This document shows, one piece after another, positions 17,057 to 24,490 of a stretch of 64,000 bases of DNA. Under the pieces are notes generated by a model. The model was given only the letters and a program-made list of their open reading frames with translations. It ran no database searches and was not told the origin of the DNA. How positions within the stretch are numbered: the first letter of the stretch is position 1; the number at the start of each line of letters is the position of its first letter. Both the position numbers and the translations under genes were made by a program. The stretch comes from Irineochytrium annulatum (Eukaryota; Chytridiomycota; Chytridiomycetes; Chytridiales; Chytridiaceae): positions 1 through 64,000 of the forward strand of contig JADGJL010000021.1 in NCBI GenBank assembly GCA_027600665.1, in the 5' to 3' direction.

Positions 17057-17851
17057 CTCTTCTGTCTTGGGATACAGTCGATCACCGCTATAACCCAGTT
17101 GGCCCGAAAGCTTCCAAGCAGCTTCCTTGACCAGTCGTACAATGTTCTCCTCACGTTCAGGAGTCATATTGGAATACATGCTGGCAACGCTGATTGCGGC
17201 GACAGGCTCATTCCACTGATCATAGACAGCAGAGCCGATGCAATACATCTCCAGATGGTCCTCCCGGTCATCAATCGAGTAGCCACGCTCCCGAATCTCC
17301 TGCATATCTTGCAAAATATCAGGAATGGTTACTTTAGAGAAGGATGTACGCGAAGGGAGTTCACCGCTACCTACAATCTCCAGCACCTTGCCGATGGGGA
17401 GCGCTGCCAGCAAAGCTTTGCCTAGCCCAGTTGTATGCATATATCTGCGGGAACCGAGTTTCGCTGTTGGTCGCATAACCGAATAGCTCTCGGCCTTGTC
17501 GAGATATACAATCCGCCCCTTATCCTCAATCCCGAGAAATGCAGTGCTTCCCGTTTGGCGATTTAGTTCTTGAAGCAAGGGTCTTGCCATATGAGGAATA
17601 CCCATATTAGACAAGTACGCCATACCTGTCTCAAACACGGCAATGCCCAGCCGGTAGGTTTTGAGACGAACATCATCCATTTCGATAAACCCTTTATGCA
17701 GCAAGGTCTGTACCAGTTCAAACCCGCTGCTCTTAGGCATGCTCATTTGTTTGCAGATCTCATTCAGTGTTAATGGAGCACCACTTTTGGCAAATAGAAC
17801 GAGTAGATCCGCGACTCGTTCAGCAGATTTATTCATGCGAATATTGTCCAT
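17054..17851 (-). CDS. IclR-family transcriptional regulator
   Basis: This 265-residue protein has an N-terminal winged helix (about 8-68, with LTLNEICKQMSMPKSSGFE) and a C-terminal IclR effector domain (about 80-250, with GSTAFLG, GRIVYLDKAES, TTGLGKALLA, DREDHLEMYCIGSAVYD and VAAISVASM). Family members usually repress sugar-acid or aromatic catabolic genes and respond to a pathway intermediate. It heads the aldolase/MFS operon. A large nested palindrome sits between its promoter and start codon, which suggests autoregulation. Its promoter is unusually clear (see 17926-17955). Confidence 0.93.
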   Translation of the reverse strand: MDNIRMNKSAERVADLLVLFAKSGAPLTLNEICKQMSMPKSSGFELVQTLLHKGFIEMDDVRLKTYRLGIAVFETGMAYLSNMGIPHMARPLLQELNRQTGSTAFLGIEDKGRIVYLDKAESYSVMRPTAKLGSRRYMHTTGLGKALLAALPIGKVLEIVGSGELPSRTSFSKVTIPDILQDMQEIRERGYSIDDREDHLEMYCIGSAVYDQWNEPVAAISVASMYSNMTPEREENIVRLVKEAAWKLSGQLGYSGDRLYPKTEE

Positions 17852-17881
17852 ATTGTCTCCTTAAAAATCTTCGACGTCGAA

Positions 17882-17916
17882 GTTCGCATATGTGAACTTA
17901 ATTCACATCACCGAAC
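17882..17916. promoter_or_regulatory. IclR operator O1 (35-bp nested palindrome)
   Basis: The layout is GTTCG-N4-TGTGAA-N5-TTCACA-N4-CGAAC: two concentric dyads. It begins directly downstream of the iclR -10 box, where bound repressor would block initiation. An inverted near-copy lies at 18040-18074. The shared structure makes IclR binding a strong inference. Confidence 0.75.
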
Positions 17917-17925
17917 GATGCCCTC

Positions 17926-17955
17926 ATTATAGATCAGCCGTACAGAAAATATCAA
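17926..17955 (-). promoter_or_regulatory. Sigma-A promoter of the IclR/aldolase/MFS operon
   Basis: On the - strand TTGATA (17955-17950) and TATAAT (17931-17926) are 18 bases apart. The predicted start falls at the edge of operator O1. Confidence 0.7.
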
Positions 17956-18039
17956 CCGCTTTCTTAAAACTTTTTTTGTCCACTATTTCATCAAAAAGGA
18001 TTGTATTTCTGTAGAAAACGGTATACTCTAATAGAAATT

Positions 18040-18074
18040 GTTCACTGATGTGAATATAGTTCACATATACGAAC
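18040..18074. promoter_or_regulatory. IclR operator O2 (35-bp nested palindrome)
   Basis: GTTCA-N4-TGTGAA-N5-TTCACA-N4-CGAAC. Its reverse complement matches O1 at nearly every defined position. It lies about 70 bases before the P-loop kinase start, so the kinase is probably in the same regulon. A weak TATACT box precedes it. Confidence 0.7.
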
Positions 18075-18142
18075 CAAGAACGTAAGCATTCATTGCAAAT
18101 CCATATCATCTGGATCTACTTTAGAGGGGGTACATCTAATCT

Positions 18143-18730
18143 ATGAAACCTATCCTTATTTTTTTGATCGGCCCCGCCGGATCGGGCAAGTCTACCATAG
18201 GCAAAAAACTGGCTGCTGGGCATCCATTTTGTTATCTGGACAAAGATGTTGTATGTAACACTTTTACGGGGAAGCTTTTGGAAGCACATGGCTATTCGCC
18301 TCATGAACGTGATGGTAACACCTATTACCGCGATACCGTTATGGACCTCGAATATGAGACATTGTTAAACGTGGCGAATGACAATCTGCAATTAGGTAGA
18401 TCTGTCATCTTGGATGCACCATTTGTCGGTTACTTTAGCGAAAGCGATTACATTAATCTTTTGACTGCCAAATATGAGTGGGAATCTGTCATACCTGTGG
18501 TGTTGAGGGTGGAGGTAGATGTGAATGTTCTTCAACAACGGCTTCAGAGCCGTGGTCTGGAACGGGACCGATGGAAGCTGGATCACTGGGATACCTTTGT
18601 CCAGGGAATGCAAGCTAACACATGTATGTGGGAGAATATCGAAGTCATTTCTGTAGACAACAGCTCAGATGAATTTGATCTTAGCGATCTGACTGCTCTA
18701 TTACCTAAGTCAGCCGCCATGTCGTCTTGA
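18143..18730 (+). CDS. P-loop (AAA_33-type) small-molecule kinase
   Basis: This 195-residue protein has a Walker A motif, GPAGSGKST (about 9-17), at the N-terminus. It then has LDKDVVCNTF, VILDAPFVGYF (Walker B-like) and a lid-like region with RLQSRGLERDRWK. The fold is that of nucleotide and sugar kinases. The start follows GAGGGGG. It is divergent from the IclR gene and has operator O2 in its leader, which suggests that it phosphorylates an intermediate of that sugar-acid pathway. This is inference; such P-loop proteins also include antibiotic and nucleoside kinases. Confidence 0.7.
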   Translation: MKPILIFLIGPAGSGKSTIGKKLAAGHPFCYLDKDVVCNTFTGKLLEAHGYSPHERDGNTYYRDTVMDLEYETLLNVANDNLQLGRSVILDAPFVGYFSESDYINLLTAKYEWESVIPVVLRVEVDVNVLQQRLQSRGLERDRWKLDHWDTFVQGMQANTCMWENIEVISVDNSSDEFDLSDLTALLPKSAAMSS

Positions 18731-18798
18731 AGTCCATAGAACGGTAATGACTGAGGAGACTGAAGTCAAAGCTCGTCAACGTAGCACCGTTATGCCAT

Positions 18799-18836
18799 AA
18801 AAAAAGCACACGGGAGAGCATACTCTCTTCCGTGTA
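18799..18836 (-). terminator. Terminator of the LCP gene
   Basis: The stem ACACGG-GAGAG pairs with CTCTC-TTCCGTGT around loop CATA, and a run of seven T follows in the - direction. It is downstream of the LCP gene (stop at 18983). Confidence 0.7.
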
Positions 18837-18898
18837 CTTTGCTATATCTTAATGGCACAAAAACCAATCTATTTTTTTCTACTCTAACCGCCACTACT

Positions 18899-18936
18899 GT
18901 ACTACTACTACTACTACTATTACTATTACTATTACT
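18899..18936. repeat. Trinucleotide repeat tract
   Basis: A run of ACT triplets followed by ATT triplets (about 12 units) lies between the LCP stop codon and its terminator. It is not translated in the LCP frame. Confidence 0.85.
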
Positions 18937-18982
18937 ACGGGGTATCGCTATTCCTGCAAAAAATTCTTCTGCTGCTTCTGTA

Positions 18983-20023
18983 CTAGGTTTTATCCGCCGC
19001 ACCGTTCTCGTCGGTTGTCTCCGGTTCAATAATCTCGGTCGCATCCGGGTCCAGCCAACTGGCGATCATGCCACGCACATATTGCAGATCGTCCTCTGAC
19101 AGGTCATAGTACCATGTACCACTGCGCATCGCGCCATCACCCTTCAGCATATAGTTGCTGATCGTGGGTGCATTGTCTTTCATATATAAGGACTCGGCAA
19201 ACTTCACGATGAAGTCCGAAGTCATGTTGGTTGTAAAATTCGATCCGGCAATCTGGATGACGTCCGGGATCTTGGTCAGATTTTTGACCTCCAGCGCACG
19301 ATTCATGAAGGCACTTAGGAAAATCCGGTGACGCATCGTCCGATTGAAATCGGAATCTTCCCGGTAACGCACATAACCAAGCGCTTCTTCGCCGCTATAG
19401 ATCGGTTTGTTGGCTTCAACGAACAGTTTCTCATGCGCTTTTGATTTGTTCTCGATGTTTTTCTTGATCGGCAGTTCAACACCACCCACCGCATCAACAA
19501 TATCCTTGAGCCCATTAAAATTAATCGCGGCATAGAAATCCACTTTGTTCCCGAGCAAATTCTCCACCGTATCCATCGCCATCTTGGCTTCACCGTGGGC
19601 GTACGCTGAGTTAATCTTCGACTTCACATCCCGCCCGACAATCTCGGTATAGGAATCACGTGGAATGGACAGCAGCAGCACTTTATTGTCTTCTGGACGC
19701 ACGACGGAATAGATGATCGTATCCGAACGGCTTGGTTCGTTATCGCGTTGATCAATACCGAGCAACAACAGCGAGAATGGGTCCGTATGTTCCACGACAG
19801 GAGCATCCTTATCGCCAGCTGGTTTAAAGGAGTCATCCAAGGCTTCCTTCACCGTACCGGAGGCGAACATATTAAAGGCAAACACGACGAGTTGCTTTTG
19901 ATAAATAAATCCGAGTCCTCCGAGCACAAGCAGCACACTTAGGGTGATGATTAATGGCTTCTTCCATTTCTTCTTCGGTTTCTTCGGCTTCCGTCTTGTT
20001 AAATGTGCAGCACTGTTTTCCAT
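18983..20023 (-). CDS. LytR-CpsA-Psr (LCP) family cell-wall glycopolymer ligase
   Basis: This 346-residue membrane protein has a basic cytoplasmic tail (RRKPKKPKKKWKK), one membrane helix (about 24-45) and an extracytoplasmic LCP domain (about 80-260). Core motifs are LLLLGIDQRD, SRSDTIIYSVV, LLSIPRDSYTEI, KINSAYAHG, VGGVELPI and ALGYVRYREDSDFNRTMRHR. The Arg and Asp residues in these motifs bind the polyprenyl-pyrophosphate substrate. The family attaches teichoic acids or other polymers to peptidoglycan. The second ATG (20023) has better spacing to AAAGGAG than the first (20026). It looks monocistronic. Confidence 0.93.
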   Translation of the reverse strand: MENSAAHLTRRKPKKPKKKWKKPLIITLSVLLVLGGLGFIYQKQLVVFAFNMFASGTVKEALDDSFKPAGDKDAPVVEHTDPFSLLLLGIDQRDNEPSRSDTIIYSVVRPEDNKVLLLSIPRDSYTEIVGRDVKSKINSAYAHGEAKMAMDTVENLLGNKVDFYAAINFNGLKDIVDAVGGVELPIKKNIENKSKAHEKLFVEANKPIYSGEEALGYVRYREDSDFNRTMRHRIFLSAFMNRALEVKNLTKIPDVIQIAGSNFTTNMTSDFIVKFAESLYMKDNAPTISNYMLKGDGAMRSGTWYYDLSEDDLQYVRGMIASWLDPDATEIIEPETTDENGAADKT

Positions 20024-20085
20024 CATATCTCCTTTAATAACGGGTTCTTAGAATCATTTAACTATATTAATAACACGTTGACAAT

Positions 20086-20102
20086 AGATTACGTTATAAT
20101 CT
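20086..20102. promoter_or_regulatory. Palindrome AGATTA-N5-TAATCT upstream of an aldo/keto reductase
   Basis: A perfect 6-5-6 dyad overlaps a TATAAT box in the gap between the LCP and AKR genes, next to TTGACA. The hexamers are only 11 bases apart, so they are not a normal promoter pair; an operator is likely. Confidence 0.4.
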
Positions 20103-20135
20103 GCATTACATAAATGAACATAAAGGGAGCGATGA

Positions 20136-21113
20136 ATGATGGAATATCGACGTTTGGGCAATAGTGGTTTACGGGTATCGGCACTGGGGCTCGGCACCAA
20201 TGCATTTGGCAAACGCGCGGATGAAGCAGCTTCTAACCGCATTATTCATGCAGCGATGGATCAGGGCATCAACTTTATCGATACCGCCAATATCTACGCA
20301 GGTACCGAATCAGAACGCATCATTGGACAGGCCCTCACAGGTCGTCGGGAAAACGCGGTGCTTGCGACCAAAGCCGGACTTCCCCGGCATGACGGTCCCC
20401 ATGGGCGCGGTTCCTCCCGCTACCATCTGCAACAAGAGCTGGAACATAGCCTGCGGCGTCTGCAAACGGATTATGTGGATCTGTATCAGATTCATACCTT
20501 TGATCCGCATACACCGCTGGATGAGACACTCCGCACGCTGGACGATATGGTCACTTCCGGCAAAGTTCGGTACATCGGCGCCTCCAATTACGCAGCCTGG
20601 GAGCTGATGAAAGCTCTCGGGATCAGTGAACAGAAAGGTTATGTGCGCTACATCTCTACCCAAACCAGCTACTCCTTGGCAGACCGTACGCCTGAACTGG
20701 AATTGGTACCGATGTGTCTGGATCAGGGTGTAGGCATTATCCCGTATTTCCCGCTCGCAGGCGGTATTCTGACGGGTAAATATAACGGACAGGCCAGCGT
20801 GCCTTCCGGCTCCAGAGCCGACACCGACCCGACCTTCAATCGTTTTCTGCTGGAGCATAATCTTCAACTGAGTGAACAAGTGAGTGCCAAAGCTGCTTCA
20901 TACGGGTGTTCCCCAAGTGTGCTGTCTCTCGCATGGCTACTGACACGTCCGGCTGTATCCACAGTCATTGTTGGCGCTACAGGCACCGAACAGCTGGAGC
21001 ATAATCTGGCTAGTCTGCATATGTCACTGCCCGATGAGTTGTTGACCGATCTGGATCAGATCAGTGACTCTTTCCGTCGCCGCGAGCCATTTGCGTCCTA
21101 CCGAATCGATTAA
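20136..21113 (+). CDS. Aldo/keto reductase (YajO/IolS-like)
   Basis: This 325-residue TIM-barrel NADPH oxidoreductase has a complete catalytic tetrad: Asp49 and Tyr54 in FIDTANIY, Lys79 in LATKAG and His120 in YQIHTFD. The cofactor-binding parts IGASNYAAW, YFPLAGGILTGKY and VIVGATGTEQLEHNL are present. The length is typical. Its substrate is unknown. The start ATG at 20136 follows AAAGGGAG at 6 bases. It stands alone and ends at a strong terminator. Confidence 0.92.
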   Translation: MMEYRRLGNSGLRVSALGLGTNAFGKRADEAASNRIIHAAMDQGINFIDTANIYAGTESERIIGQALTGRRENAVLATKAGLPRHDGPHGRGSSRYHLQQELEHSLRRLQTDYVDLYQIHTFDPHTPLDETLRTLDDMVTSGKVRYIGASNYAAWELMKALGISEQKGYVRYISTQTSYSLADRTPELELVPMCLDQGVGIIPYFPLAGGILTGKYNGQASVPSGSRADTDPTFNRFLLEHNLQLSEQVSAKAASYGCSPSVLSLAWLLTRPAVSTVIVGATGTEQLEHNLASLHMSLPDELLTDLDQISDSFRRREPFASYRID

Positions 21114-21121
21114 AGTAAATG

Positions 21122-21168
21122 AAATGAACCTCCCGACGGATAAAGTCAGGAGGTTCATTTTGATTTTT
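21122..21168 (+). terminator. Terminator of the aldo/keto reductase gene
   Basis: A perfect 12-bp stem (AAATGAACCTCC with GGAGGTTCATTT) is followed by TGATTTTTG, just after the stop at 21113. Confidence 0.9.
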
Positions 21169-21213
21169 GTATAGACATTATAATCATAAGTATTCAGAAA
21201 ATTCCCAATTCCA

Positions 21214-21717
21214 CTACAATCTGTAGTTTAATAAATTAAAAAAAATCTTATTATGGATTAGCCCTCTGTTTTTTGGCGAAGAAACTCCTGCATGATCTGC
21301 ATATACTTCCTTACGATCATCCAAAGTTTCGAAAAAAGCCTTGTCCGACTCCTCAACCAAGTGGATTCCTTCAATGGCCAATCGGGTTCCTTCTTCCGTT
21401 GTGGTAATTATATTGGCACGTGTATCCGTCTGATGACGAGCACGCGTAATCAAGCCTCTCTTTTCAAGAGCACGCAGAACCTGAGAAGTCACATTAACAT
21501 CTACTTTGGCAAATTGTGCAATCTGAACCTGAGTGACTCCCTTGCCTTCCTCATCACGTTCATTGAGCCACAGACAGGCATGCAACAATACAAATTGGGG
21601 CTGTGTCAGTTCGAGTGGCTCCAGCACCCTGCGTACTTCCTTTTGCCACATCGCTGTAACCTGCCATAACAGATATCCCGGGCTTTCTTGTGCGTTTTTA
21701 TACCGTGAGCTTTTCAT
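21214..21717 (-). CDS. MarR-family regulator with an altered C-terminus
   Basis: The 167-residue reading has a normal MarR winged helix (GKGVTQVQIAQFAKVDVNVTS, LEKRGLITRARHQTDTRAN). After LDDRKEVY the frame runs into an atypical tail. In another frame the same DNA gives MQIMQEFLRQKTEG and a stop, which is a normal MarR ending. A small indel in the short TA run near 21293-21298 (loss of two bases or gain of one) would explain this. The first 140 or so residues, including the DNA-binding domain, are unaffected. The dimerisation end is changed. It may be a real mutation or a sequencing error. Confidence 0.8.
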   Translation of the reverse strand: MKSSRYKNAQESPGYLLWQVTAMWQKEVRRVLEPLELTQPQFVLLHACLWLNERDEEGKGVTQVQIAQFAKVDVNVTSQVLRALEKRGLITRARHQTDTRANIITTTEEGTRLAIEGIHLVEESDKAFFETLDDRKEVYADHAGVSSPKNRGLIHNKIFFNLLNYRL

Positions 21718-21847
21718 CTCATACCTCCATGATGTGCGACCTTATGCAACAGATTATGTACCCACCAGTCAATGAAGTAAATCCATTATTCATATAACGA
21801 TGATGGAGATACATCCGTTGCAACCCTGTATGTTCTTTTGAATAAAA

Positions 21848-22525
21848 TTAGCGCGTTGGGATAAACTGCTTCACCCATTGTCCGAATCCTTGCGGATTAC
21901 GGCTCTGTATAAGAATGGTCCCTTCTCCACGGAACCGGCATACCAATCCTTCTCCACTTGTAACACTGGATAACCAGCCCTGTGAAGCCTTCTCTATACG
22001 GTAATCTACATAATGAGGCCATGCGACCAGATGAGCGTTATCCACGATCATTTCTTCACCTGCTGCCAGATTAATCGCATGGATTGCTCCGTAGGAAGAC
22101 AGAAATACAGTTCCACGTCCACTGATCTCAATAATGAAGAAACCTTCTCCCGAAAAGAGACCTTTCTTCAGGTTTTGCATTTTGGTATTCACCTGTATGC
22201 CCTCGGTCCCCGCTAGAAATCCGTCTTTCTGCACATAGAGTGAATAGGAACCGTCCAATTCGACAGCTTCTACATCGCCCATGCTTGAAGGTGAGAGCAG
22301 AATCTCTGCCGGCCCGCCCGCAGCCGTTAGTTCCTGAAAGAAGAACTTCTCTCCGCTCAGCATTCGACCGAACCCGGCAAACATTCCACCTTCTGCTGAA
22401 CCCTTCAGTTCAACCGTTGGCGTCATGGATACCATCGCACCGCTTTCGGCCTTGAAACGCTCTCCCCGCTGCAAATGTACCTTAAGCATCGCAAAAGCAC
22501 CATCATATAGAATCTCATAGTTCAC
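21848..22525 (-). CDS. AIM24/TIGR00266 family protein
   Basis: This 225-residue protein is all-beta with repeated Gly turns. It has the family's characteristic segments ESGAMVSMTPTVELKG, GEKFFFQELTA, VQKDGFLAG, EGFFIIEISGRGTVFLSSYG and VDNAHLVAWP. The family is widespread in bacteria and related to a mitochondrial protein; its biochemical role is not defined. Its ATG overlaps the HxlR stop by 4 bases, so the two are translationally coupled. Confidence 0.92.
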   Translation of the reverse strand: MNYEILYDGAFAMLKVHLQRGERFKAESGAMVSMTPTVELKGSAEGGMFAGFGRMLSGEKFFFQELTAAGGPAEILLSPSSMGDVEAVELDGSYSLYVQKDGFLAGTEGIQVNTKMQNLKKGLFSGEGFFIIEISGRGTVFLSSYGAIHAINLAAGEEMIVDNAHLVAWPHYVDYRIEKASQGWLSSVTSGEGLVCRFRGEGTILIQSRNPQGFGQWVKQFIPTR

Positions 22526-22917
22526 GGCTGCACCAGCTCCCTATTGTCAGAGTTAAAATCATTGAGCCCATTGTCTTCCAGAACTGCTGATTTGTCTCCG
22601 TATTCCTTCACAATATGTTGATCTCCCCAATTACAGAGCGCATTGAGAATCGGTTCAAGACTCCGCCCGTAATCACTTAATTCGTATTCTACTTTGGGAG
22701 GGACCTGATTGTATACGATTCGGTTAACGATCCCGTCGTTTTCAAGCTCTCTCAGTTGTTGTGTTAACATTTTCTGTGTAATTGCGGGCATAATACGCTT
22801 GAGATCACTGGTTCGTCTTTTCCCATGTGTCAGATGACAGAGAATGACGCATTTCCATTTGCCACCGATCACCTCCAGAGTAGCTTCAACCGAGATGTTA
22901 TATTTCTTTCGGACCAT
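22522..22917 (-). CDS. HxlR-family transcriptional regulator
   Basis: This 131-residue winged-helix protein shows the family core: VEATLEVIGGKWKCVILCHL, TSDLKRIMPAITQKMLTQQL, LRELENDGIVNRIVYNQVPP and VEYELSDYGRSLEPIL. HxlR proteins often sense reactive electrophiles or oxidants. The start follows GGGAGG. It is divergent from an MFS exporter, and the shared gap carries GTAC-type repeats that look like its operators. Confidence 0.93.
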   Translation of the reverse strand: MVRKKYNISVEATLEVIGGKWKCVILCHLTHGKRRTSDLKRIMPAITQKMLTQQLRELENDGIVNRIVYNQVPPKVEYELSDYGRSLEPILNALCNWGDQHIVKEYGDKSAVLEDNGLNDFNSDNRELVQP

Positions 22918-22973
22918 AACTTGTTACCTCCCTGATGAATTGGATTACATCCGTCGCATGCTGTATAGGCACC

Positions 22974-23006
22974 AAAAAGTACGTAGGGTACTAAAAAGTA
23001 CGTACT
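22974..23006. promoter_or_regulatory. HxlR operator region
   Basis: AAAAAGTACGTA occurs twice as a direct repeat (22974-22985 and 22993-23004), and GTACGTA/TACGTAC make a perfect inverted repeat (22979-22985 with 22999-23005). It sits in the 122-bp gap between the hxlR-type and MFS genes. Confidence 0.6.
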
Positions 23007-23081
23007 ATTCAATCTATACTGAATAACTCATAATAGCATTTGCCGGTACGTAAATCTACATTCGGGGGAGTTGAGCAAGAA

Positions 23082-24296
23082 ATGTTACAAGATTCAAAAC
23101 GCAGCACATGGGCGCTGCTGGCACTGGCCATTAGTGCGTTCGCCATCGGTACCACAGAATTTATCAGCGTTGGGCTCCTGCCCCTCATTGCAGATGACCT
23201 GGGCATTTCCGTAACTACAGCGGGGCTGACCGTTACTTTATATGCATTGGGCGTTACCTTTGGGGCTCCTGTTCTTACCTCACTGACGTCTACCATATCA
23301 CGCAAAACGCTATTGCTTGCCATCATGATTGTATTCATCGCAGGTAACACGATGGCTGCGCTATCGACAGGCATTACCATGTTACTCATAGCACGAGTGA
23401 TATCCGCGCTGGCACATGGCGTATTCATGTCCATCGGCTCCACCATCGCAGCGGATCTGGTACCTGCCAACCGCAGAGCGAGTGCCATTGCCATCATGTT
23501 CTCCGGTCTAACCATTGCCACAGTAACCGGTGTACCTCTCGGTACACTTATCGGTCAACATATGGGATGGCGCGCTGCATTTATCCTGATTGTTGGGGTT
23601 GGCATCATTGCGATGATTGGAAACCTCATACTCGTGCCATCCACGTTGAAGCGAGGAACACGAACGGCATTTCGGGATCAGCTGAAGCTGGTTACAGGTG
23701 GGCGCTTGCTGCTTGCTTTTGCCATTACTGCTGTCGGGTACGGAGGAACATTTGTTGTCTTCACGTATCTGTCCCCATTGTTGCATGATATCAGTGGATA
23801 TTCCGAGAAAACAGTCGCGTTCATTCTGTTGTTGTACGGAATTGCCATTGCTGTCGGCAACATCATCGGTGGCAGAGCAGCCAATCGTAACCCGCTCAAG
23901 GCGCTCTTCTACATGTTCATCATTCAGACCATCATTCTAGGTGTCATGTACTTCACCGTTCCGTTTAAGCTGGCAGCACTGCTCACCATTATGGGGATGG
24001 GGCTACTTGCCTTCATGAATGTGCCTGGTCTTCAGATGTACGTTGTAACTTTGGCTGAACGATATGCACCACAGGCCAAGGATGTAGCCTCAGCCTTTAA
24101 CATCGCCGCATTTAATGCCGGGATTGCTATAGGTGCCTATTTGGGTGGCGTGATCAATGACTCCATTGGTCTGATTCACACGACATGGGTCGGAGCCTTG
24201 ATGGTTCTTGTAGCTGTAATCCTGACCGCATGGGCTAAAATGCTGGAAAGCAAGGATCAACATGGGTCCGTCAACATGGAGAAAGCTTCATTCTAA
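23082..24296 (+). CDS. MFS efflux transporter (AraJ/YdhP type)
   Basis: About 404 residues with 12 predicted membrane helices. The first helix motif LAISAFAIGTTEFISVGLLP is the signature of the drug/sugar efflux group that contains AraJ and YdhP. Further family segments are TALLGVTFGAPVL-like LYALGVTFGAPVLTSLT, RVISALAHGVFMSIGSTIAA and VTGVPLGTLIGQ. The ATG at 23082 follows GGGGGAG; an upstream ATG at 23040 has no site. Its partner regulator is the divergent HxlR protein, so induction by a toxic compound is plausible. Confidence 0.9.
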   Translation: MLQDSKRSTWALLALAISAFAIGTTEFISVGLLPLIADDLGISVTTAGLTVTLYALGVTFGAPVLTSLTSTISRKTLLLAIMIVFIAGNTMAALSTGITMLLIARVISALAHGVFMSIGSTIAADLVPANRRASAIAIMFSGLTIATVTGVPLGTLIGQHMGWRAAFILIVGVGIIAMIGNLILVPSTLKRGTRTAFRDQLKLVTGGRLLLAFAITAVGYGGTFVVFTYLSPLLHDISGYSEKTVAFILLLYGIAIAVGNIIGGRAANRNPLKALFYMFIIQTIILGVMYFTVPFKLAALLTIMGMGLLAFMNVPGLQMYVVTLAERYAPQAKDVASAFNIAAFNAGIAIGAYLGGVINDSIGLIHTTWVGALMVLVAVILTAWAKMLESKDQHGSVNMEKASF

Positions 24297-24401
24297 TTTC
24301 CATTCCGATTTTGGGTCTCACTCTGATATATTTCCATGCCAGTCTTCAAGGGGAACCGGTTTCATATCGTATTTTATTATACTATATACGTTGAACCCAA
24401 T

Positions 24402-24431
24402 TTGATCTACTATGATTTAATTTTGTATGAT
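24402..24431 (+). promoter_or_regulatory. Sigma-A promoter of the second aldo/keto reductase
   Basis: TTGATC (24402-24407) and TATGAT (24426-24431) are 18 bases apart, about 60 bases before the AKR start. Confidence 0.5.
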
Positions 24432-24490
24432 AAAAAATGATAATTCAGCTTGGAATCACTGATTTTTACACACTTTAAGGAGGAAATCTC

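Noticed and set aside
18790..19044. 84-residue Ser/Asn-rich reading through the trinucleotide tract
   Set aside because: The Ser run is only the repeat read in one frame, and it overlaps the LCP gene out of frame.
20081..20102. Normal sigma-A promoter TTGACA/TATAAT before the first AKR gene
   Set aside because: The hexamers are only 11 bases apart, which is too short for sigma-A; I list the palindrome instead.
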